From contig CAKQHU010000002.1 of NCBI GenBank assembly GCA_934234275.1, positions 1 through 37,952 of the forward strand: a DNA stretch of 37,952 bases, written 5' to 3'. A program made the position numbers and the translations under genes. Numbering within the stretch: the stretch's first letter is position 1; the number at the start of each line of letters is the position of its first letter. The notes under the pieces were generated by a model. It worked only from the letters and a program-made list of their open reading frames with translations, ran no database searches and was not told where the DNA came from. Positions 32,279 to 37,952 of the stretch are shown one piece after another. This DNA is from an uncultured Phascolarctobacterium sp. Its GTDB lineage: Bacteria > Bacillota > Negativicutes > Acidaminococcales > Acidaminococcaceae.

Positions 32279-33010
32279 ATGATTACAGCAAAAGAAACTT
32301 ATATGAAGAAAATGGATGGCAAAGAAAACATGCCTGTGTTGGAAATAAGCTATATTGTTAACACCGGCGGAGGCTTTGCCGACGGAAAGCAGGAAGCGCA
32401 GCGCGATGAAGCAATACGCATGCTGAAGGCCAAGAATGCGGATTTGAGCGGCATCATAGACCAGAAGCAGAGTGAGCTTACTACGCTGCATGCTGAATAT
32501 GAGCATTTGCAGTATGCTTCGGCAAAGGAAATTGATGCGCTACAGGCAGAATTAGAGGAGCAAAAACAGCTGGTGGAGGAAATATTGCAAGACAACGAGA
32601 TGCTGCGGCAGCTTAACGCAAGATCGGAGGAAAGAATGGATGCGTTGGATACTGCCGAAGAGGAGGTAGAGGAGAGTGCGGCTCTTCCCAACAGCTACGT
32701 TCAGGGAAGGCTGAAAAACCTCAATGTACTGATTATGGGCGGACATCAGGTGTGGCAGAACAGGCTTAAGGAGCTATATCCCGATTTTAAATATCTTGAT
32801 TCTGATAACGTCAATTATGATATCAATATAACGAGAAATGCCGACATTGTTTTCTTCAACACCCTGCATTGCTCGCACACGCTGTATTACAGGATGAAGA
32901 ATAATATCAATAACGGCAGGGATGAAAGGAAGAATAAGGTTGTATATATCAGCAGCAATAACCTGGAGTATTTTAAAGAGATGGTAAGCAAGGCAGCGCT
33001 GGGGAAATAG
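32279..33010 (+). CDS. Coiled-coil protein with C-terminal DUF2325-like domain
   Basis: The 243-residue protein has a long acidic coiled coil at about 40-125 and a C-terminal Rossmann-like segment: LNVLIMGGHQVWQNRLKE, then YLDSDNVNYDINITRNADIVFFNT and KVVYISSNNLEYF. The GGH start followed by an aspartate-bearing strand is typical of DUF2325. That family has no well-established function; binding of a nucleotide-like ligand has been supposed because of the fold. It closes the three-gene operon behind array C and ends before the terminator at 33097. AAAGG lies before the ATG. Confidence 0.7.
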   Translation: MITAKETYMKKMDGKENMPVLEISYIVNTGGGFADGKQEAQRDEAIRMLKAKNADLSGIIDQKQSELTTLHAEYEHLQYASAKEIDALQAELEEQKQLVEEILQDNEMLRQLNARSEERMDALDTAEEEVEESAALPNSYVQGRLKNLNVLIMGGHQVWQNRLKELYPDFKYLDSDNVNYDINITRNADIVFFNTLHCSHTLYYRMKNNINNGRDERKNKVVYISSNNLEYFKEMVSKAALGK

Positions 33011-33096
33011 GATTAACGCTTGGAAAATTATAATTAAATGTAACCGGCGCTTTAGCTGACAGCATAAGAACATAACAATATAATTTTACGCAAACG

Positions 33097-33141
33097 AAAA
33101 TACCTGAGGTCCGGAGTAAAATCCGGGCTTCAGGTATTTTT
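33097..33141. terminator. Terminator of the GACCTG family, with a compensated stem change
   Basis: Here the stem reads AAAATACCTGA...TCAGGTATTTT where the others have AAAAGACC...GGTCTTTT. The G-C pair became T-A on both arms at once, so the pairing is under selection. Confidence 0.9.
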
Positions 33142-33309
33142 GCATACCGAAAACGGTGGTCAGGCACAACCCTTCCGTCTGCTCGCAAAGCTCGCATCCA
33201 CCTCCCCTTTCAGGGGAGATATAGACTTTTATATGCTCCCTGCAAGGGAGCTGGCATCGCCGAAGGCGATGACTGAGGGTTGTTTTTAGCGGTAATCTAG
33301 GCCTTTAAC
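33142..33309 (-). CRISPR. Array D: collapsed array without phage-type spacers
   Basis: A degenerate repeat (ACCGAAAACGGT, 33142-33165), the MITE-like element (33166-33283) and a partial repeat with an intact TAGGCCTTTAAC end (33284-33309) abut a full-length leader. The element occupies the place of a spacer. No ordinary spacer remains. With an intact leader the locus might still accept spacers. Confidence 0.7.
33166..33283. repeat. MITE-like palindromic element, copy 3 (118 bp)
   Basis: It has the same ends and length as copy 1. It is flanked on both sides by pieces of CRISPR repeat. Confidence 0.8.
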
Positions 33310-33560
33310 CCTGTGGCTCGCACACGGCTCACAGAGCGGGCTTAAAGCCCTACAATGGAAAATCGAAACGCTGTTTATAGCAAAAACAGCCGATTTACTC
33401 ACAACAGCGGTATTTTTCCGCCTCTGCAAAAAGCAAAATGCGCTTGGCGCAAGGCTTGCAGGCTTTTGGCAAATGATTTGCCTGTTGCGATAAGTCTACT
33501 ATAACATATCGAACAGCTTTTGACAAGTGCTTTCTTGAAATTATCCTATTCTATGCGTCT
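33310..33560 (-). promoter_or_regulatory. Leader of array D with leftward promoter
   Basis: It is full length and nearly identical to leaders A and B. On the minus strand TTGTCA (33526-33521) and TATAGT (33503-33498) are 17 bases apart. Confidence 0.85.
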
Positions 33561-33673
33561 TGCGGAGCTTTTATTTAGCATATGAAAACTTATTTGCAAA
33601 CAGAAAGCAAGTTATCGCAAAATTAGCGCAACATTTGCCGGGGGTGTTTCATAAAAATTTTTGCCGTTTCGTG

Positions 33674-33698
33674 CCGGATTTTGTATTTCGTTGCAGAT
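33674..33698 (+). promoter_or_regulatory. Bipartite element CCG-N16-GCAGAT, copy 7
   Basis: CCG (33674-33676) and GCAGAT (33693-33698) are 16 bases apart, followed by TTATAAAGTGAAGGGG exactly as in copy 6. It lies about 140 bases before the gene at 33839. Confidence 0.6.
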
Positions 33699-33838
33699 TT
33701 ATAAAGTGAAGGGGTTAGCGAACCAGACGGCAAGTCAAAGCGCACCTTTTTTACCATGTCGGTTTTAATCTGACAGATTATAATTAATTTAACAGTTGAG
33801 AAACTGAAACGTCGAAAGTTTGAAAGGAAGTAGATAAC

Positions 33839-34168
33839 ATGGCAATTTCTAAATACTATATTACAGGTGCAGAATTAAACGAATTTAAGCTTTTAGTCGC
33901 TGAATGCAAGGATCGCGGCTTCACAATGAGCTATCAGGTTTCCAGATATATAGTGAATAACAGATTGGGTTATAAATACAGACATATTGCAGGTGATCTT
34001 CACTTAAGAAACTCTTATGACCAATGGATATATAAGGGTGGTATTGCTCCCAAGTACTACAGAATGCTCTGCATTGAATTGGGACTTGGCAATAAACACA
34101 GTGACGCTGAGGTGGAAAAGTTCCGCTCTTATGCGGAGATGGGCCTGTTCGATAATTATGCTGCATAA
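33839..34168 (+). CDS. Uncharacterised small protein, paralogue of the gene at 31470
   Basis: The 109-residue protein (MAISKYYITGAEL...) is very similar to the 31470 protein, especially YIVNNRLGYKYRHIAGDLHLR, and the last 15 residues are the same. GAAAGGAAG precedes the ATG. Unlike its paralogue it has no downstream partner genes and ends before a terminator. It stands behind leader D and a bipartite element, so the unit leader-element-gene seems to have been copied from unit C or the reverse. Function is unknown. Confidence 0.75.
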   Translation: MAISKYYITGAELNEFKLLVAECKDRGFTMSYQVSRYIVNNRLGYKYRHIAGDLHLRNSYDQWIYKGGIAPKYYRMLCIELGLGNKHSDAEVEKFRSYAEMGLFDNYAA

Positions 34169-34245
34169 GCAGCTTGAATAAATAGGAAAGGAAGATGATA
34201 AGAGCAAAATAGCATACCGGTTTTATAGCAATAGCAGTTTTTTCT

Positions 34246-34280
34246 AAGGCGTTCTACCAAACTACGGTAGAACGCTTTTT
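34246..34280. terminator. Terminator, near copy of that at 10801
   Basis: AAGGCGTTCTACC and GGTAGAACGC form the stem, followed by TTTTT. Confidence 0.85.
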
Positions 34281-34320
34281 GCATACCGCAAGCGGTGGTT
34301 AGCACAACTATTCGTCTGCT
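34281..34320 (-). CRISPR. CRISPR relic with truncated MITE-like end
   Basis: ACCGCAAGCGGTGGTTAGC at 34285-34303 matches the degenerate distal repeat next to array A. It is followed by ACAACTATTCGTCTGCT, the first bases of the MITE-like element in eroded form. No leader remains. The relic directly follows a terminator. Confidence 0.5.
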
Positions 34321-34342
34321 GGTATTTATTGTTTTAAAATGA

Positions 34343-34348
34343 TATAAT
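34343..34348 (+). promoter_or_regulatory. Putative -10 box for the AAA-ATPase-like gene
   Basis: A perfect TATAAT lies 57 bases before the GTG start. The -35 region is not clear. Confidence 0.45.
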
Positions 34349-34404
34349 AGCATTAGATTTAATGAACGATAGGACTTTATTACTTTAGCGTAGGGGGGAC
34401 AAAG

Positions 34405-36087
34405 GTGGAGAAACGCAGATTGCCATTAGGCGTAGAATTTTTTGATACAATTCGCAAGGAGCAGTATTATTATATTGATAAGACCGGTCTTATCAGCGAT
34501 TTGGAAAAGCGCATGGGCAAGGTTAATCTGTTTACACGCCCCAGACGCTTTGGTAAAACCTTGAATATGAGTATGCTGCAATGCTTTTATGAGCTGGGAG
34601 CAGACAGCGGTCTGTTCGACGGACTCAGGATTGCGCAGGATAAGGCCTTGTGCGAGCAATGCCAGGGGCAGTTCCCTGTAATCTTTTTGACATTGAAGGA
34701 TGTGGAGGGGCTTGCCTACAGCAATGCAGAGGCTAATTTGTCACGCCTGATGCAGCAGGAGGCTTTGCGACATAAGGAGCTTAAGACCAGTGACAAGCTG
34801 CTGCCGGAGGAGCTGGCTGCCTACGCTGCATTGTGCAGCGGACTGCAGGGAGAAGCATTGGCGGATAGCTTGCGCCTTTTGACACAGCTTTTGGCAAAGC
34901 ATTACGAGCGAGAGGTTGTTGTGCTGATTGATGAATATGATGTGCCGCTGGCGAAGGCCTATCATGCAGGCTATTATAAGGAAATGGCAGCACTTTTGCG
35001 TACTTTTTTGGGCAAGGCGCTGAAGACTAACAGTTATTTATACAGGGCGGTGCTTACAGGCTGCTTGCGTGTGTCTAAGGAAAGTATTTTTACAGGATTG
35101 AACAACTTCATTATCAATACAATAGTTGATGAGGGAGCAGAGGAATATTTTGGCTTTACACCGGATGAGGTTGACAGGATGATGCATTACTATGCTATCG
35201 AGAAACATGCCACCGTTATGAGGGAATGGTATGATGGTTATCGCTTTGGCAAGGCAGAGATTTACTGTCCCTGGGATGTGATAAATTATGCCAATAAGCT
35301 GCGTTTTAATGCTGCTGCTCAACCGGAGGCTTTTTGGGTTAATACCAGCGGTAATGAGCTGGTGCAGCATTTTGTCCATAAGGCAGATAAAAACACTAAG
35401 AATGAATTGGAGCAGCTGTTGGATGGCGAATGTATAGAAAAGAGCCTGCGCCTTGATTTGACATATGATGAGCTCGACCGCTCGATTGATAATTTGTGGA
35501 GCGTGCTTTTTACTACAGGTTATCTGACAACAAGCGGCAAATCTGTTGACGGCGTATATAAGCTGAAGCTCCCGAACAGAGAGGTGCGCGAGGTTTTTCT
35601 GCATAAGATTAAGGAATGGTTTGATAATGAGCTGGTGCGTAAATCTTCTGTGACAGGTGAGCTGCACCGGGCACTTGCGGGTGGTGAGGCTGCAGCGGTA
35701 GAGAAGAAGCTGAATTTGATCATGAGCAGAATGATCAGCATTTTAGACACCAAGGCTAAGGCAGCGCAAAAGGAGAATTTTTATCATGGTCTGCTTTTGG
35801 GGTTGCTGCGCAGTGAGCCGGAATGGCTTGTTTTGTCTAATGCGGAATCCGGTGACGGCTTTAGCGATATTCTTGTGGAAACGGATGAGCCTGATACCGG
35901 AATTGTGGTAGAGGTGAAGTATGCAGCTGCCTTCGGCGAACTGGATGGTGCTTGCCAAAAGGCGTTGGAACAGATAAGGGTGCGCCGTTATGACGAACGC
36001 TTACGCAATGAGGGAAGAACGCATATCTATGCTTATGCGATAGCCTTTCATAAAAAGCGTTGCAGGGTTGCGGTAGAACGGTTGTAG
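34405..36087 (+). CDS. AAA-ATPase-like protein with C-terminal PD-(D/E)XK nuclease domain
   Basis: The 560-residue protein starts with the signature LPLGVEFFDTIRKEQYYYIDKT and continues with VNLFTRPRRFGKTLNMSML, in which RRFGKT (47-52) is the modified Walker A of the AAA-ATPase-like family (PF09820). VVVLIDEYDVPL near 172-183 is Walker B. The C-terminus has SDILVETDEPDTGIVVEVKYA (D...ExK), a PD-(D/E)XK nuclease core (PF08011). Start is GTG after AGGGGGG. These genes are common, often multi-copy, in gut anaerobes and are suspected mobile or defence-related proteins; the role is not established. It stands alone between two CRISPR relics. Confidence 0.88.
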   Translation: MEKRRLPLGVEFFDTIRKEQYYYIDKTGLISDLEKRMGKVNLFTRPRRFGKTLNMSMLQCFYELGADSGLFDGLRIAQDKALCEQCQGQFPVIFLTLKDVEGLAYSNAEANLSRLMQQEALRHKELKTSDKLLPEELAAYAALCSGLQGEALADSLRLLTQLLAKHYEREVVVLIDEYDVPLAKAYHAGYYKEMAALLRTFLGKALKTNSYLYRAVLTGCLRVSKESIFTGLNNFIINTIVDEGAEEYFGFTPDEVDRMMHYYAIEKHATVMREWYDGYRFGKAEIYCPWDVINYANKLRFNAAAQPEAFWVNTSGNELVQHFVHKADKNTKNELEQLLDGECIEKSLRLDLTYDELDRSIDNLWSVLFTTGYLTTSGKSVDGVYKLKLPNREVREVFLHKIKEWFDNELVRKSSVTGELHRALAGGEAAAVEKKLNLIMSRMISILDTKAKAAQKENFYHGLLLGLLRSEPEWLVLSNAESGDGFSDILVETDEPDTGIVVEVKYAAAFGELDGACQKALEQIRVRRYDERLRNEGRTHIYAYAIAFHKKRCRVAVERL

Positions 36088-36094
36088 AATTAAG

Positions 36095-36135
36095 GACCTG
36101 AAGTACGGAGTAATCTGTGCTTCAGGTCTTTTTTT
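36095..36135. terminator. Terminator of the GACCTG family, diverged copy
   Basis: GACCTGAAG pairs with CTTCAGGTC, followed by a long T-run. The inner stem is weaker than in other copies. Confidence 0.85.
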
Positions 36136-36310
36136 GCATACCGTAAGCGGTGGCCGAGCTTCAACAGAAAGAGTTCGCGGCGCGAACTGTTAGGAGTATA
36201 ATAGTCAACAAAACGCAAGCAGTTGGCAGGCTGTTTACAAGGCGCTTAATCATAATATATGGGACGGTTTTTAATAAGTGCTTTCATAATATACTAAATC
36301 TTCATACTAT
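36136..36310 (-). CRISPR. Relic CRISPR unit: two eroded repeats, one spacer-length gap, decayed leader
   Basis: An eroded repeat at 36136-36165 (ACCGTAAGCGGT..TTCAAC) and another at 36204-36238 (GTCAACAAAACGCAAGC...TGTTTAC) enclose a 38-base gap, which is within the 34-43 range of the real spacers. The gap contains a perfect palindrome, AGTTCGCG-G-CGCGAACT (36172-36188). Further right TTTTTAATAAGTGCTTTC recalls TTTTGACAAGTGCTTTC of the live leaders, with the -35 box lost. Confidence 0.55.
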
Positions 36311-36312
36311 TC

Positions 36313-36438
36313 TTGACATTATCACGATTATCTGATAATATAAGACCATAAGATTTTGCACGCCTGCCCAGAGTACGGTCGTCGCAGCGTCATTGAGAAC
36401 GCCTTATGTATTATTGAGTAGTACATAGGGCGTTTTTT
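36313..36438 (+). promoter_or_regulatory. Promoter and attenuator-like 5'-UTR of the second Rpn gene
   Basis: TTGACA (36313-36318), 17 bases, TATAAT-like TAATAT (36336-36341), then the terminator-shaped hairpin at 36398-36438, almost identical to 9753-9878. Confidence 0.7.
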
Positions 36439-36459
36439 GTTAAGAAGGGAGTTGAAGTA

Positions 36460-37332
36460 ATGCAAACAAAAGAAGCAAGTCAAGAAAGTGAAATCAAGCA
36501 GGTCATACGCAGCCTATGTATGATGAACAACAGGTTTATGAATTTTATGCTTGATGACAACAAAGAAGCAGCGCAGGTTTTCTTGCGCATTATTCTGGGA
36601 GATGATAAAATTAAGGTGAGGAATGTCAGGATACAAAGCTTTATCCAAAATATTTACGGACATTCTTCGCAATTAGACATCCTTGCACAGGATAGCAAAG
36701 GACGTTATTTTAATGTAGAGGTGCAGAGAAGCGATGAAGGCGCTCCGGCAAGACGTGCCAGATTTTACAGCAGTATCCTTGATACGCATTTTCTGCAGCC
36801 AAGTAAGCTCTATGAAGAACTACCAGATACCTACGTGATTTTTATCACCGAGAATGATGTCTTGCGCGACAATTTGCCGCTATATGATATAAGACGAATG
36901 ATTAAGCAAAGTGCTAGGGATTTTGAAGATGGTTCGCATATTATTTATGTCAACAGTCAGCGCCGTGATGATACAGCGCTGGGCAAGCTCATGCAGGACT
37001 TATACTGCACAGAACCTAAAAATTTACATTACCAAGAATTTGCCGAGCGCATGGAATTTTTGAAATACAGTAAGGAGGGCGAAGAAAAAATGACTGACGT
37101 AATTGAGGAATATGCTGCAAGAAAGGCAGAAGCAGCAGCGAAGGCAGTTGAAGAATATGCTGCCAAAAAGGCTGAAGCAGTGGCAAAAGAAGCTGAGAAA
37201 AAAGAGCAGGCAAACAGAATAGAACTTGCCAAAGGCCTCCTGGCTGACGGCATGAGCATCGAATTCACCGTACGCCACTCCAAGCTCTCGGAAGCAGAGG
37301 TACGTGAGCTTGCCTCCAAGCTGACAGCATAA
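36460..37332 (+). CDS. Rpn family PD-(D/E)XK nuclease/putative transposase, copy 2
   Basis: The 290-residue protein is almost the same as the 9900 copy up to residue 215, including the LDILAQD and YFNVEVQ catalytic strands. The Ala/Lys/Glu-rich tail differs: it repeats EYAAKKAEA units where copy 1 has VAKEVAKEAAK, then the last 35 residues agree again. Such in-frame repeat exchange is expected from slippage. Synonymous differences are scattered through the shared part, so the duplication is not very recent. The upstream leader and CRISPR relic are duplicated with it. Confidence 0.85.
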   Translation: MQTKEASQESEIKQVIRSLCMMNNRFMNFMLDDNKEAAQVFLRIILGDDKIKVRNVRIQSFIQNIYGHSSQLDILAQDSKGRYFNVEVQRSDEGAPARRARFYSSILDTHFLQPSKLYEELPDTYVIFITENDVLRDNLPLYDIRRMIKQSARDFEDGSHIIYVNSQRRDDTALGKLMQDLYCTEPKNLHYQEFAERMEFLKYSKEGEEKMTDVIEEYAARKAEAAAKAVEEYAAKKAEAVAKEAEKKEQANRIELAKGLLADGMSIEFTVRHSKLSEAEVRELASKLTA

Positions 37333-37374
37333 CAATTTTATTCCATATATATTATAAATTTCACCCGTTCTTCA

Positions 37375-37411
37375 CAGCAGCTTGTGCCTTGCACTTCGCT
37401 GCTGTTTTTTT
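37375..37411 (+). terminator. Terminator after second Rpn gene
   Basis: CAGCAGC pairs with GCTGCTG across a 16-base loop, followed by a run of T. It marks the right edge of the defence region. Confidence 0.8.
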
Positions 37412-37538
37412 ATGCGCCCCGATATGCTATAATATATAGTGTATAATTAGCTTTACTGCGATGAGCGTTACAGCCTGCGCGGAGTAAATTCCGCTTCGGC
37501 CGGGTGCGCTTGTTTGCAAGCAATAAGGAGTGATAAGC

Positions 37539-37952
37539 ATGGAGATAAAATCTGTCGCACTTTTGGGAGCAGGAGCCGTAGGCTCTTATATAATCTGGGG
37601 ACTGAGCAAGCTCCCCGATATCAGATTCGGCATTATCGCCGAAGGCAGCCGTGCTGCTCGTTTGCGTGACGAGGGCTGCAGCATCAACAACGTAACCTAC
37701 CATCCGCAGGTGTGGAGCCCGCAGGAGGCCAAGGGCGTAGACCTTTTGATTGTCGCTTTAAAATACGGCGCTCTACCCGGCGCACTGGCAAGCATCCGCG
37801 AGGCAGTTGGCCCTAATACCACTGTCATGAGCCTGATGAACGGCGTGGACAGTGAGGAAATTATTGCCGGCGCTATCGACAGCAAGCAGATTCTGCCTGC
37901 ACTGATCAAGATTGCGTCGCGTCACGAGGGCAAGGGCGTGCGCTTCAACCCG
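37539..37952 (+). CDS. Ketopantoate reductase family protein (5' part, runs off the window)
   Basis: The 138 visible codons start MEIKSVALLGAGAVGSYI, the Rossmann GxGxxG of the ApbA/PanE family, and continue with VDLLIVALKYGALPGAL and VMSLMNGVDSEEII, both typical of 2-dehydropantoate 2-reductase. The family uses NADPH to make pantoate for coenzyme A, although many paralogues have other substrates. AAGGAGTG precedes the ATG. TATAAT-like sequence near 37428 may be its promoter. The gene is not defence-related and marks the return to housekeeping DNA. Confidence 0.88.
   Translation, partial: MEIKSVALLGAGAVGSYIIWGLSKLPDIRFGIIAEGSRAARLRDEGCSINNVTYHPQVWSPQEAKGVDLLIVALKYGALPGALASIREAVGPNTTVMSLMNGVDSEEIIAGAIDSKQILPALIKIASRHEGKGVRFNP

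Noticed and set aside
1..37952. tRNA or rRNA genes, and integrase or tyrosine recombinase genes
   Set aside because: I looked for tRNA-like cloverleaf ends, rRNA motifs and recombinase motifs and saw none.

Overview
The window looks like chromosomal DNA of a low- to mid-GC gut-type Firmicute (Bacillota, possibly Negativicutes; this placement is an inference from gene content, Shine-Dalgarno strength and a palindromic intergenic repeat of a kind I associate with gut Firmicutes). Ordinary housekeeping genes flank it: trkA-trkH-trkH potassium uptake on the left (949-5234) and the start of a ketopantoate-reductase-like gene on the right (37539-end). Between them lies about 32 kb of defence DNA, nearly all read rightwards.

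Region by region. 1-948: a terminator, then intergenic DNA full of hairpins. 5503-7485: an AT-rich NERD-nuclease/UvrD-like helicase. 7777-9597: a CARF-HEPN ribonuclease gene split by an in-frame TAG, with a degenerate ligand motif. 9685-10787: CRISPR relic and an Rpn-type nuclease. 10869-13399: CRISPR array A, leader, cas2, cas1 and a small unknown gene. 13541-16774: an operon of a stand-alone CARF protein, a possible sigma-like protein and an intact CARF-HEPN RNase. 16855-25418: an 18-codon ORF followed by a tightly coupled type III-D-like effector operon (HD-less Cas10 with GGDD, Csm3-like, Csx10-like, a double RAMP, Csx19-like, a second large RAMP and Cas6). 25589-28290: ADP-ribosylglycohydrolase and a third CARF-HEPN RNase. 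28542-34320: small uncharacterised genes, two of them duplicated, interleaved with CRISPR arrays B, C and D. 34405-37332: an AAA-ATPase/PD-(D/E)XK protein, another CRISPR relic and a second Rpn copy.

How it may work together. Cas10 would make cyclic oligoadenylate when the RAMP/crRNA complex binds phage RNA. Cas6 would cut crRNAs from four arrays that share a leader and are read leftwards from identical promoters (TTGTCA, 17 nt, TATAKT). Two intact CARF-HEPN proteins would be the RNase effectors.

The most unusual signal is a bipartite element, CCG-N16-GCAGAT, with exactly the same 16-nt gap in front of seven rightward units: the damaged CARF-HEPN gene, cas2-cas1, the cas10 operon and four units of small unknown genes. 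Four of the seven copies lie at the far end of the CRISPR leaders, so leader duplication would carry the element to new genes. I propose, as inference only, that it is a promoter or activator site for the locus and that the CARF plus sigma-like pair at 13541-15084 controls it. A second strong signal is that four old spacers in three arrays match overlapping parts of one homologous coding segment for a membrane helix.
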